Position numbers and translations under genes: made by a program
Notes under the pieces: generated by a model
Seen by the model: the letters and a program-made list of their open reading frames with translations, nothing else
Told to the model about the DNA's origin: nothing
Database searches by the model: none
Part shown: in pieces, positions 7,096 to 15,596 of the stretch
How the letters are laid out: each line of letters opens with the position of its first letter
Position numbering within the stretch: the stretch's first letter is position 1
NCBI RefSeq assembly: GCF_037029465.1
Contig: NZ_JAYMEM010000030.1
Span: forward strand, 62,001 to 126,000
DNA: 64,000 nt
Direction of reading: 5' to 3'
DNA from: Mesoflavibacter sp037029465
GTDB lineage: Bacteria > Bacteroidota > Bacteroidia > Flavobacteriales > Flavobacteriaceae

Positions 7096-7360
7096 TTCAT
7101 TTTGTCTTGATACACTACTGAAATTAAAACGCAGTTTTAATTGAAAGTACTTTGCGGAGCAAAACCAAAAAATCATATCAAAATTAGGAAATTGCTAAAG
7201 CATCATTCACTTTCGGAATTTCGTGCTTAAAGCTACGCTTTGCATCTACATTCCTTCGTTCATTATTTCTGAATTTTGACGATTTCGACTATGTCGAAAC
7301 TTAGGACTTGACTTTTTATAATGTTATTTTTCTGTTTTCAATATTTATTACTTTTTTCTA
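7096..7360. repeat. trp intergenic direct repeat, copy B
   Basis: This is the partner of the 5082-5350 sequence; the core 7194-7345 is about 98 percent identical by eye. Copy B lacks the 50-base hairpin insert of copy A and instead has about 45 different bases at 7110-7160. It fills the whole gap between trpE and trpG and has no ORF. Confidence 0.85.
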
Positions 7361-7367
7361 CTAACTA

Positions 7368-8765
7368 CTAACATATCTCTTCTGCTAAATCAATAGCTTT
7401 TGTTAATGCACCTAATTTGTTGTAAACTTCTTGTAACTCATTTTCTGGATTGGATTTAGAAACTAATCCAGCACCAGCTTGCCAATGTAATTTATGATTT
7501 TTACTCATAAATGTTCTTATCATGATAGCGTGATTATAGTTTCCTTTAAAATCCATAAAACCAATAGCGCCACCATAAAATGTACGACTTGTTTTTTCGT
7601 ATTTTTCTATCAGTTGCATGGCTTTATGTTTTGGTGCGCCACTTAATGTGCCTGCGGGAAATGTGTCTGCAACCACTTGCATAGTAGCTGTGTCTTTATG
7701 CACTTTACCTGTAACTTTACTTACTAAATGAATAACATGAGAAAAGAATTGCGCTTCTCTATAAGTTTCAACTTTTACTTCGCTTCCGTGTCTGCTTAAA
7801 TCGTTTCTTGCAAGATCAACTAGCATGACGTGTTCTGCATTTTCCTTGGCGTCTTCGGCTAATTTTTTGGCAAGTTTTTGATCTTCTTCATCGTTACCGG
7901 TTCTTTTAAATGTTCCAGCAATTGGATGTATTTCGGCTTGACCGTTATTAACAACAAGTTGTGCTTCCGGTGAGCTTCCGAAGATTTTAAAATTTCCGTA
8001 GTCAAAATAAAACAGGTAAGGTGATGGATTAATACTTCTTAAGGCACGATAGACATTAAACTCGTCACCTTTAAAGCCTTGCGAGAATTTTTTTGATAAT
8101 ACTAACTGAAAAACATCACCTCTTGCACAATGTTTCTTTGCTAGTTCTACGTGGTCTTTATATTCTTCATCTGTTAAATTTGAAGTGATTTCAGAGTCGG
8201 TTTTAAAACTGTAAGTTGCATAGTTTTTAGAGCTTATTAGTTGATAAACTTCATCTATGTTATTTTCGGTTTCAAAACAATGTGCAAAAATATAGGCTTC
8301 ATTTTTAAAGTGATTGATGGCAATAATATTTTGATAAACCGCGTAATATACATCTGGTATATCTAAAGAATTTGGTTTTTTGCTAATCGTAATATCTTCA
8401 AAATGTTTAACAGCATCGTAAGCTGTGTAACCAAAAATTCCGTTGTTTATAAATTTAAAATCGGTATCAGAATTCACCTTAAAACGTTTAGTAAACTTAT
8501 GAATCATCTGCGTTACATTTTTAACCTTATTAATCATCGTACTTCCGTCAGGAAACGTTTGTGTAATTGCTTTTTCGTCTACTTTAATTGAAGCAATTGG
8601 GTTAAAACAGATGTAAGAAAAACTGTTGTCGTTAGCATGATAATCGCTACTTTCTAGCAAGATACTATTTGGGTATTTATCACGAATTTTTAAGTAGATA
8701 CTTACAGGTGTAATGGTATCTGCCAATATTTTTTTGTAATGTGTGTAAAGACTAAATGTTTTCAT
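7368..8765 (-). CDS. trpE: anthranilate synthase component I
   Basis: This 465-residue chorismate-using enzyme makes anthranilate with ammonia from TrpG and is the first committed step. The C-terminal chorismate-binding domain shows VLSKKFSQGF, SPSPYLFYFDYG-like and HPIAGTFKRTG motifs, with MLVDLARNDLSRHG and DTFPAGTLSGAPK. Near the N-terminus SILLESSD matches the LLESS motif that binds feedback-inhibiting tryptophan in other TrpE proteins. Allosteric control is therefore likely in addition to the attenuator upstream. Its stop codon is followed by the shared intercistronic tail. Confidence 0.97.
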   Translation of the reverse strand: MKTFSLYTHYKKILADTITPVSIYLKIRDKYPNSILLESSDYHANDNSFSYICFNPIASIKVDEKAITQTFPDGSTMINKVKNVTQMIHKFTKRFKVNSDTDFKFINNGIFGYTAYDAVKHFEDITISKKPNSLDIPDVYYAVYQNIIAINHFKNEAYIFAHCFETENNIDEVYQLISSKNYATYSFKTDSEITSNLTDEEYKDHVELAKKHCARGDVFQLVLSKKFSQGFKGDEFNVYRALRSINPSPYLFYFDYGNFKIFGSSPEAQLVVNNGQAEIHPIAGTFKRTGNDEEDQKLAKKLAEDAKENAEHVMLVDLARNDLSRHGSEVKVETYREAQFFSHVIHLVSKVTGKVHKDTATMQVVADTFPAGTLSGAPKHKAMQLIEKYEKTSRTFYGGAIGFMDFKGNYNHAIMIRTFMSKNHKLHWQAGAGLVSKSNPENELQEVYNKLGALTKAIDLAEEIC

Positions 8766-8779
8766 AAGTTTTTATAAAC

Positions 8780-8813
8780 AAAAAAGGCTTGTCGTGAATG
8801 ACAAGCCTTTTTT
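8780..8813 (-). terminator. trp attenuator terminator hairpin
   Basis: A perfect 14-bp stem (8800-8813 with 8780-8793, core GGCTTGTC/GACAAGCC) has a 6-base loop, ends in six T on the minus strand and lies 14 bases before the trpE start codon. With the leader peptide upstream it forms a Rho-independent attenuator. The competing antiterminator pairing could not be identified by eye. Confidence 0.9.
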
Positions 8814-8842
8814 AAATATTTTAAATTAAATATACTAAGGGT

Positions 8843-8905
8843 TTACTTCACGAAGATTGAAATCTTGAAGTTCCACCACCAAGTATGATTTAAAATTGTG
8901 TTCAT
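8843..8905 (-). CDS. trpL: trp operon leader peptide (20 aa, three Trp codons)
   Basis: The minus strand reads MNTILNHTWWWNFKISIFVK then stop. Three consecutive Trp codons lie at 8873-8881. Directly after them comes a region able to form a hairpin (AAGATT/AATCTT near 8852-8870), then the terminator at 8780-8813. This is the classical ribosome-mediated attenuation arrangement: charged Trp-tRNA shortage stalls the ribosome at WWW and should prevent the terminator. The frame is far too short for automatic gene finders. The triple Trp in a 20-codon frame in exactly this position makes chance unlikely. Confidence 0.92.
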   Translation of the reverse strand: MNTILNHTWWWNFKISIFVK

Positions 8906-8922
8906 TTGTTTGTTTTGAAGTG

Positions 8923-8953
8923 TAAATATAGAAATCAAATTTTATTTCGCAAA
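8923..8953 (-). promoter_or_regulatory. trp operon promoter
   Basis: On the minus strand TTTG (8950-8953) is followed after 19 bases by TATATTTA (8923-8930), close to the Bacteroidota sigma-A consensus TTTG-N19-TAnnTTTG. Transcription would begin about ten bases before the leader peptide ATG. Confidence 0.75.
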
Positions 8954-9034
8954 CACAAATAGCATTTAATTATTTGTTAAAAGTTTAAACTAACCCATAA
9001 TCGATTATTAATTTTAGACGAAATTATAAGTCAA

Positions 9035-9523
9035 ATGAAAAACATACTACCTATACTTTTTGTACTGTTAATACTTTCATGTAAAGAAGAAAAAAAAGAA
9101 ATAACCTTTACAGAAATTGATTACAGTGGACTAGAAAAAGTCATTAACAGAACAGATGAAAATAAAACCTACGTGGTTAACTTTTGGGCAACTTGGTGTG
9201 TACCATGTGTTAAAGAATTGCCTTATTTTGAAAAGCTAAACGAAGAGTATAAAGATAAAAATGTTGAAGTTGTTTTGGTAAGTTTAGATTTTCCGAAACA
9301 CTTTGATACGAAGTTAAAAACCTTTATTAACGAAAAGCAATTGCAGTCAGAATTATTCGCTTTAAATGATATGGATTCTAACTATTGGATACCACAAGTA
9401 AACAAAGATTGGTCTGGTGCTATACCAGCTACACTAATATTTAATTCAGACAAAAGAGAGTTTTATGAACAACCTTTTGAATATGAAGAATTAGAAAAAA
9501 CAGTAAACAAATTTTTAAAATAA
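9035..9523 (+). CDS. thioredoxin-fold lipoprotein (TlpA/ResA-like)
   Basis: This 162-residue protein has a lipoprotein signal (LILSC, modified Cys16), so it is anchored on the outside of a membrane. Residues 45-160 form a thioredoxin fold with the redox motif WATWCVPC (C55, C58) and a cis-Pro region near GAIPATLIF. Such proteins reduce or oxidise disulfides in cytochrome c maturation or protect against oxidation; the partner cannot be read here. It is followed after 5 bases by another thioredoxin-fold gene, so the two are an operon. Confidence 0.9.
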   Translation: MKNILPILFVLLILSCKEEKKEITFTEIDYSGLEKVINRTDENKTYVVNFWATWCVPCVKELPYFEKLNEEYKDKNVEVVLVSLDFPKHFDTKLKTFINEKQLQSELFALNDMDSNYWIPQVNKDWSGAIPATLIFNSDKREFYEQPFEYEELEKTVNKFLK

Positions 9524-9528
9524 CTCTC

Positions 9529-10140
9529 ATGAAAACAACACAAAAATTACTGTTTTTATTTGTGCTAGCGCTATCTGTTAGTGCCTTTACAATTAAGCCA
9601 AACGATGGATACAAAGTCGGAGACATCGCAACAGATTTTAGATTAGAAAACATAGACGGAAAAATGGTGTCTTTATCAGATTTTGAAGACGCAAAAGGAT
9701 TTATAGTAACATTTACTTGTAACACATGTCCTTATGCTGTGGCTTATGAAGATAGAGTAGAAGCACTAAATAAAAAATACGCAAGTAAAGGTTATCCTGT
9801 TATTGCAATTATGCCAAATAATACAGAAATAAAGCCTGGTGATAATATGGAGGCAATGCAAAAAAGAGCTAAAGAAAAAGGGTTTACATTTCCGTATTTA
9901 ATTGATGCAGAACAAGAAATTTATCCACAATACGGCGCAACAAAAACACCTCATGTTTATGTGTTACAAAAAACACAAAAAGGAAATGAGGTTAAATATA
10001 TTGGAGCAATAGATGATAACTTTCAAGATGCAAATGCGGTAAAAACTAAATATGTTGAAGATGCTGTTGATGCCTTATTAAAAGGAAATGAAATAAAAGT
10101 GAAAGAAACTAAAGCAATAGGTTGTACGATTAAAGCCTAA
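9529..10140 (+). CDS. secreted thioredoxin family protein (redoxin type)
   Basis: This 203-residue protein has an N-terminal signal peptide (about 1-20, cut near SAFTIKP). It belongs to the AhpC/TSA-like redoxins: GDIATDFRLENIDGKMVSLSDF leads to the CxxC motif TCNTCPYA (C64, C67), and KTPHVYVL gives the cis-Pro site. It has an unusual C-terminal addition ending in KAIGCTIKA with a lone Cys. It is probably a periplasmic thiol-disulfide protein working with the lipoprotein just upstream. A terminator follows. Confidence 0.88.
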   Translation: MKTTQKLLFLFVLALSVSAFTIKPNDGYKVGDIATDFRLENIDGKMVSLSDFEDAKGFIVTFTCNTCPYAVAYEDRVEALNKKYASKGYPVIAIMPNNTEIKPGDNMEAMQKRAKEKGFTFPYLIDAEQEIYPQYGATKTPHVYVLQKTQKGNEVKYIGAIDDNFQDANAVKTKYVEDAVDALLKGNEIKVKETKAIGCTIKA

Positions 10141-10162
10141 AAAACTTTTTCCTAAAAAAACT

Positions 10163-10195
10163 AAAAACCCGAAATGTAACATTCCGGGTTTTTTT
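10163..10195 (+). terminator. intrinsic terminator
   Basis: The stem AAAAACCCG-AATGT pairs with ACATT-CGGGTTTTT with one mismatch and a one-base loop region, and ends in a T run. It closes the thioredoxin pair. Confidence 0.8.
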
Positions 10196-10245
10196 ACGTC
10201 TATATCACGAAGAAATCTTAATTTTGATAAAAAATTATATTAAAA

Positions 10246-10554
10246 ATGGCAAATTTATCTCAAACCGAGTGGACAGAACAGCTTAATGCAGATGATAATG
10301 CAGTAATATTAGACGTTAGAACAGAAGCAGAAGTAGCAGAAAAGAAAATACCAAATTCAATAAATATTGATATTTATAAAGGGCAAGGTTTTGTATATCA
10401 AGTAGAAGAGCTTGATAAATCAAAAAACTACTATGTATATTGTAGATCTGGTGCACGTAGCGCTCAGGCATGTAATATAATGAATCAACTAGGTTTTGAT
10501 AACACTTACAACCTTTTAGGAGGAATTTTAGAGTGGACAGGAGACGTAGAATAA
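10246..10554 (+). CDS. rhodanese-like domain protein, cytoplasmic
   Basis: This is a 102-residue single rhodanese domain. The active-site loop is CRSGARS with catalytic C66; ILDVRTEAEV and IPNSINIDI are the CH2A and CH2B-type motifs, and the C-terminal GGILEW is typical. There is no signal peptide, so it acts in the cytoplasm. Likely a sulfurtransferase in small-thiol sulfur handling; the acceptor is not identifiable. A -7 element TAATTTTG lies at 10219-10226. It is followed after 13 bases by a lipoprotein rhodanese, so the same domain is made for two compartments. Confidence 0.92.
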   Translation: MANLSQTEWTEQLNADDNAVILDVRTEAEVAEKKIPNSINIDIYKGQGFVYQVEELDKSKNYYVYCRSGARSAQACNIMNQLGFDNTYNLLGGILEWTGDVE

Positions 10555-10567
10555 AAATTATATTACA

Positions 10568-10957
10568 ATGAAAAAACATATAGTTTTATTCCTTTTACTA
10601 TTAACTACTATTGTAAGTTGTAAAACAGATGCAACTGAAGAAATAAAAGTTGTATCTCAAGAAGAAATGCAAACTTACATTAATATGGAAGATGTGCAGC
10701 TAATAGACGTAAGAACACCAGAAGAATACGGTGCAGGACATATAGCAGCAGCACAAAACATTAACTTTTTATCACCAACTTTTGAAAAAGACATTCAGAA
10801 GCTAGATAAAAATAAACCTGTGTTAGTTTATTGTCAAATGGGAGGAAGAAGTGCCAAATGTGCCGAAAAGATGAAAGCTCTAGGCTTCACAAAAATATTA
10901 GACTATAAAGGCGGTTATTCTAAATGGAAAAGTTTAGAATTGCCTATAGAAAAATAA
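10568..10957 (+). CDS. rhodanese-like lipoprotein
   Basis: This 129-residue protein has a lipobox IVSC (Cys18) and one rhodanese domain from about residue 28: LIDVRTPEEYGAGHI, active-site loop CQMGGRS with C89, and GGYSKWKSLELP at the end. The active Cys is present, so it is probably a functional periplasmic sulfurtransferase or thiol carrier. It is the second gene of a two-gene operon with the cytoplasmic rhodanese. Confidence 0.92.
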   Translation: MKKHIVLFLLLLTTIVSCKTDATEEIKVVSQEEMQTYINMEDVQLIDVRTPEEYGAGHIAAAQNINFLSPTFEKDIQKLDKNKPVLVYCQMGGRSAKCAEKMKALGFTKILDYKGGYSKWKSLELPIEK

Positions 10958-10958
10958 A

Positions 10959-10988
10959 AAAAATCCCAATCATTTGATTGGGATTTTT
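10959..10988. terminator. bidirectional intrinsic terminator
   Basis: A 14-bp stem AAAAATCCCAATCA has a 2-base loop and a T run. It ends the rhodanese operon and, on the other strand, the YqaE-like gene. Confidence 0.85.
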
Positions 10989-10996
10989 GTTTCATT

Positions 10997-11155
10997 TTAT
11001 TTATCACTTGTTACATAAAAGGCATGTATCACACCAGGTAACCAAAAGATAACGCATAAAATTAAATTTATAAAAAAGTCTTTGCCAAATCCTTTATTTA
11101 AAAGAACTGATAATGGTGGTATAAAAAGATTTAAGATAATGGTTAAAATGCTCAT
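10997..11155 (-). CDS. YqaE/Pmp3 family membrane protein (52 aa)
   Basis: The minus strand gives a 52-residue protein with two hydrophobic helices: an N-terminal one around IILNLFIPPLSVLL and a second one with NLILCVIFWLPGVIHAFYV. The pattern PPLSVLL...FGKDFFINL...WLPGVIHAFYV is the YqaE/Pmp3 signature. Family members are small inner membrane proteins linked to membrane potential and stress. It converges with the rhodanese operon on a shared terminator. Confidence 0.88.
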   Translation of the reverse strand: MSILTIILNLFIPPLSVLLNKGFGKDFFINLILCVIFWLPGVIHAFYVTSDK

Positions 11156-11367
11156 AATTTTAGTTTTTGGTTATATCTAAAGTTACTACATATAACATGC
11201 TTAAGTCTTAATAAAACCAAAATTATGATAAGTTTAAACAAAGCTGTTAAAGGTTGTTAAAAGATAAAGACTAACCCTTTTTAACCTAAATTTTAAATTA
11301 ATAGTCTTATCTAAACTTCTGTTAATTAAATCAATATTTGTTAAAATTTCGTAACTTCGCATAACGT

Positions 11368-11781
11368 ATGAAAAAAGTTTTCCATAAAATAGTATCATTA
11401 GCTATGGCATTTGTAGTGTTATTTTCTACAATGTCATTTATGGTTAACATGCATTATTGTGGAGATACTTTAGTAGAAACAGCATTTTTTCAAAAAGCAA
11501 AAGGTTGTGGTGTGGAAATGGAAAAACCTTCAACCAAAAGCTGTTCAATTACAAAAAAAAGTTGTTGTGATGATAAGCAATTATCAGTAGAAGGACAAGA
11601 CGAGTTACAATTAACTGTTGATAAAATTTCTTTTGAGCAACAGGTATTTATCGCTTCGTTTGTTTATACATATATCAACCTTTTTGAAAATATTGATAAA
11701 AATGTTTCTTCTTTTGAAGCATACAAACCACCGCTCGTCGTCAGGCAAATCTTCAAGATTGACGAGACTTATTTAATTTGA
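11368..11781 (+). CDS. HYC_CC_PP family protein, start of copper efflux locus
   Basis: This 137-residue protein has an N-terminal hydrophobic segment (about 8-27). It shows the three landmarks that name the family: HYC (residues 29-31 in MHYCGD), CC (66-67 in KSCCDD) and PP near the end (YKPPLVV). These proteins are found in Bacteroidota beside heavy-metal RND pumps, as here. Conserved His and Cys residues outside the membrane suggest metal binding, but no function is established. A 107-base gap to cusA contains two small hairpins (TTATCC/GGATAA near 11803-11830 and GGTATT/AATACC near 11843-11859). Confidence 0.85.
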   Translation: MKKVFHKIVSLAMAFVVLFSTMSFMVNMHYCGDTLVETAFFQKAKGCGVEMEKPSTKSCSITKKSCCDDKQLSVEGQDELQLTVDKISFEQQVFIASFVYTYINLFENIDKNVSSFEAYKPPLVVRQIFKIDETYLI

Positions 11782-11888
11782 TTTTTAAACTTTTAGAGGT
11801 TGTTATCCTATGGCTTTGCTATGCGGATAATTTACTGTATTCGGTATTGTTCTAATACCAATGTCTAACTGTTTAATTATCAAAATCA

Positions 11889-14800
11889 ATGCTAAACAAA
11901 AGCATCAAATTTTTAATAGAAAATAAACTCGTAGCAGTATTGTTACTTGTTCTTTTTGTAGGTTGGGGAACTGTAAATGAACCTTTTAATTGGGATACAG
12001 GTTTTTTACCAAGCAATCCTGTAGCTGTAGATGCCATACCAGATATAGGGGAAAATCAACAAATTGTTTTTACCAAATGGGACGGTCGTTCGCCTCAAGA
12101 TATTGAAGACCAAATTACTTACCCATTAACCACATCATTATTAGGTATACCAGGCGTAAAAACCATCCGCAGTTCTTCAATGTTTGGTTTTTCAAGCATC
12201 TATATCATTTTTGAAGAAGATGTTGAATTTTACTGGAGTAGAAGTCGTATTCTCGAAAAACTCAATTCCTTGCCAAATGGATTGTTGCCAGAAGGCGTAA
12301 ATCCTGTATTGGGTCCAGATGCTACAGGCTTAGGTCAAATATTTTGGTACACACTTGAAGGTCGTGACGAAAACGGAAACGTTACTGGAGGATGGGATTT
12401 ACACGAATTACGTAGCATTCAAGATTACTATGTAAAATATGCCTTATCCTCAGCAAGTGGTGTTTCTGAAGTCTCATCCATAGGTGGATATGTTCAGGAA
12501 TATCAAGTGGATGTCAACCCAGAACTGATGCGTCAATATAATATTGGTTTGAACCAAATTGTGAAAGCAGTTAAAGAAAGCAATAAAGATATTGGGGCGC
12601 AGACCTTAGAAATTAATCAAGCCGAATATCTTGTGCGTGGTTTAGGTTATGTGAAATCGATAGAAGATATCGAGAATGCAGTAGTAACTTCTGAAGATTA
12701 CACGTCTATCAAAATAAAAGATGTAGCTAAAGTATCTTTAGGTCCAGCAACAAGACGTGGAATATTAGACAAAGAAGGAGCAGAAGTGGTTGGTGGTGTT
12801 GTGGTAGCTCGTTATGGTGCTAACCCAATGGAAGTGATTAACAATGTAAAAGCTAAAATAAACGAATTAAGCGCTGGTTTACCAACAAAAACATTATCGG
12901 ATGGTAGAACATCACAAGTCACCATCGTGCCATTTTACGATCGTACGGAACTTATTCAAGAAACGTTAGGCACACTAAATGAAGCCTTAACTTTAGAAAT
13001 TCTTATTACCATTTTGGTCATTGTCATTATGGTATTTAACCTTCGTGCTTCTGTATTGATTTCAGGTTTATTACCTGTTGCGGTATTAATGGTTTTTATT
13101 GCGATGAAGCTCTTTAATGTCGATGCTAATATTGTAGCATTATCCGGAATAGCTATTGCTATCGGAACTATGGTAGATGTTGGTGTCATTCTCTCAGAAA
13201 ACATCATCAGGCATTTAGATGAAAACGAAAACAACCAACCTATAAACACAATCGTTTACAACGCTACAGCCGAAGTTTCTGGCGCAATCGTAACAGCAGT
13301 AATGACAACAATTATCAGTTTTATTCCTGTGTTTACCATGATTGGTGCTGAAGGAAAATTATTCCGTCCATTGGCGTTTACCAAAACCTTTGCATTAACA
13401 GCTTCCATTATCGTTGCGTTGTTTTTGATTCCGCCGTTTACAGCCTTTTTATTCAGAAAAAAAAGCATTCAAAAACATTTTAAATATGTTTTAAATAGTG
13501 TCTTAATAGTATTAGGAATAGCTGCGATATTTTATGGGTATTGGTTAGGAATCATACTCATCGCTTTTGGTGTAATTGCTTTACTAAATCTTCAAAATAA
13601 GATTTCAGATAAACAAGCTAACCTTGTTAAAATCATCATTTCAGCTTCAGCTATAGTATTCTTGTTAGCCGAATATTGGCGACCTTTAGGTGTTACAGAA
13701 AGCTTCTTTTTAAACCTCATTTTTGTAGCTATTGTTTGCTTTGGTTTATTAGGTGTATTCTCATTATTTATAAAATATTACACACGCATTTTAAGATGGT
13801 GTTTAGACAATAAATTACTATTTCTGTCTATCCCATCAGCAATTGTAATAGCAGGATTTTTTATTATGAAAAACACTGGGAAAGAGTTTATGCCATCATT
13901 AAACGAAGGTTCTTTTCTATTAATGCCAACGTCGATGCCGCATTCTGGCGTAGAAGAAAATAAACGTGTTTTACAGCAATTGGATATGGCTGTAGCCAGT
14001 ATTCCAGAGATAAAAACCGTTGTTGGTAAAGCGGGCAGAACAGAATCTGCTTTAGATCCTGCGCCATTATCTATGTATGAAAATATCATTCAATATAAAT
14101 CAGAATATATGTTGAATGATAAAGGTGAACGTCAACGTTATAAAGTCAATGAAGAGGGATTGTTTGAATTGAAAGATGGACGTTTTATTACAAATCCAAA
14201 TAACTCTGAAAATGTCAACTTTAACACATTTGAAAAGTCTCAATTGATTGAAGATAACGATGGCGAATTCTACCGCAATTGGCGACCAGAAATTCAATCA
14301 CCTGACGATATTTGGAACGAAATTGTAAAAGTAACCAAGCTTCCAGGTGTGACATCAGCACCAAAACTTCAGCCTATTGAAACTCGATTAGTAATGTTGC
14401 AAACAGGTATGCGAGCGCCAATGGGGATTAAAATAAAAGGACAAGATTTAAAAGAAATTGAAGCTTTTGGAATGAAGTTAGAAACCATTTTAAAAGAAGC
14501 CAAAGGTGTAAAAGATGAGGCTGTTTTTGCAGACCGAATTGTCGGAAAACCCTATTTGTTAATCGATATTGATAGAGAAAAAATCGCACGTTACGGTGTA
14601 AGTATTGAAGAGGTACAAAACGTTTTAAAAGTCGCAGTTGGCGGTATGTCTTTAACTCAAACCGTTGAAGGTCGTGAGCGTTATGGTGTTCGTGTACGTT
14701 ACCCAAGAGAGTTACGAGCAAATCCAACTGATTTAGAGCAAATTTATGTGCCTGTTGAAAAAGGCAGTCCTGTGCCTTTAAGTGAATTGGCAACCATTCG

Positions 14801-15596
14801 TTATGAGCAAGGTCCGCAAGTGATTAAAAGTGAAGACACCTTTTTAGTAGGCTACGTTCTATTTGATAAAATGGATGGTTATGCAGAAGTCAACGTAGTT
14901 GAAAATGCGCAGGCAATGATTCAAAGTAAAATTGATTCAGGTGAATTAATTGTGCCAAAAGGCATCAACTACCAATTCACAGGAAGTTACGAAAACCAAT
15001 TACGTGCCGAAAAAACCTTGTCAGTAGTTGTGCCTTTAGCATTGGCAATCATTTTCTTAATTCTGTATTTTCAATTCCGTTCGGTTAGTACATCTTTAAT
15101 GGTATTTACAGGAATAGCAGTTGCTTTTGCAGGTGGTTTTTTAATGATTTGGTTGTACGGACAATCATGGTTTTTAAACTTCAGTGTCTTTGGTGAAAAT
15201 CTTCGCGATTTATTCCAAATGCACACCATTAATTTAAGTGTCGCCGTTTGGGTTGGTTTCATTGCACTATTTGGAATTGCAACCGATGATGGTGTCGTTA
15301 TGGCAACTTATTTAACACAAACCTTCAATAGAAATTCACCCGAAACAAAAAAGGAAATAAGAGCCTCAATTGTAGAAGCTGGTGAAAAGCGTATCAGACC
15401 GTGTTTAATGACTACTGCAACCACCATTTTGGCATTATTACCTGTTTTAACATCAACAGGAAGAGGAAGTGATATTATGATTCCTATGGCTATACCAAGC
15501 TTCGGTGGAATGTTAATCGCTTTAATAACCCTATTTGTAGTGCCAGTTTTGTATAGCTGGAAAGCTGAAGTTCAACTTAAAAGAGCATCAAAATGA
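11889..15596 (+). CDS. cusA: CusA/CzcA family heavy-metal efflux RND pump
   Basis: This 1235-residue inner membrane pump exports metal ions through the periplasm to the outer membrane, driven by protons. The HME-RND features are visible: periplasmic porter domains after TM1, DVGVILSENI in the TM4 relay, and ATDDGVVMATYL in the second half. It is about 190 residues longer than E. coli CusA. Two insertions explain this: extra hydrophobic segments at about 535-630, and a polar insert around RNWRPEIQSPDDIW. Both appear to be usual in Bacteroidota homologues. The gene layout favours Cu/Ag, but Zn/Co/Cd cannot be excluded from sequence. Confidence 0.93.
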   Translation: MLNKSIKFLIENKLVAVLLLVLFVGWGTVNEPFNWDTGFLPSNPVAVDAIPDIGENQQIVFTKWDGRSPQDIEDQITYPLTTSLLGIPGVKTIRSSSMFGFSSIYIIFEEDVEFYWSRSRILEKLNSLPNGLLPEGVNPVLGPDATGLGQIFWYTLEGRDENGNVTGGWDLHELRSIQDYYVKYALSSASGVSEVSSIGGYVQEYQVDVNPELMRQYNIGLNQIVKAVKESNKDIGAQTLEINQAEYLVRGLGYVKSIEDIENAVVTSEDYTSIKIKDVAKVSLGPATRRGILDKEGAEVVGGVVVARYGANPMEVINNVKAKINELSAGLPTKTLSDGRTSQVTIVPFYDRTELIQETLGTLNEALTLEILITILVIVIMVFNLRASVLISGLLPVAVLMVFIAMKLFNVDANIVALSGIAIAIGTMVDVGVILSENIIRHLDENENNQPINTIVYNATAEVSGAIVTAVMTTIISFIPVFTMIGAEGKLFRPLAFTKTFALTASIIVALFLIPPFTAFLFRKKSIQKHFKYVLNSVLIVLGIAAIFYGYWLGIILIAFGVIALLNLQNKISDKQANLVKIIISASAIVFLLAEYWRPLGVTESFFLNLIFVAIVCFGLLGVFSLFIKYYTRILRWCLDNKLLFLSIPSAIVIAGFFIMKNTGKEFMPSLNEGSFLLMPTSMPHSGVEENKRVLQQLDMAVASIPEIKTVVGKAGRTESALDPAPLSMYENIIQYKSEYMLNDKGERQRYKVNEEGLFELKDGRFITNPNNSENVNFNTFEKSQLIEDNDGEFYRNWRPEIQSPDDIWNEIVKVTKLPGVTSAPKLQPIETRLVMLQTGMRAPMGIKIKGQDLKEIEAFGMKLETILKEAKGVKDEAVFADRIVGKPYLLIDIDREKIARYGVSIEEVQNVLKVAVGGMSLTQTVEGRERYGVRVRYPRELRANPTDLEQIYVPVEKGSPVPLSELATIRYEQGPQVIKSEDTFLVGYVLFDKMDGYAEVNVVENAQAMIQSKIDSGELIVPKGINYQFTGSYENQLRAEKTLSVVVPLALAIIFLILYFQFRSVSTSLMVFTGIAVAFAGGFLMIWLYGQSWFLNFSVFGENLRDLFQMHTINLSVAVWVGFIALFGIATDDGVVMATYLTQTFNRNSPETKKEIRASIVEAGEKRIRPCLMTTATTILALLPVLTSTGRGSDIMIPMAIPSFGGMLIALITLFVVPVLYSWKAEVQLKRASK

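Noticed and set aside
14428..14793. 121-codon antisense frame inside cusA
   Set aside because: No domain, composition follows the sense codons; shadow of a real gene, like several other antisense frames in cusA.
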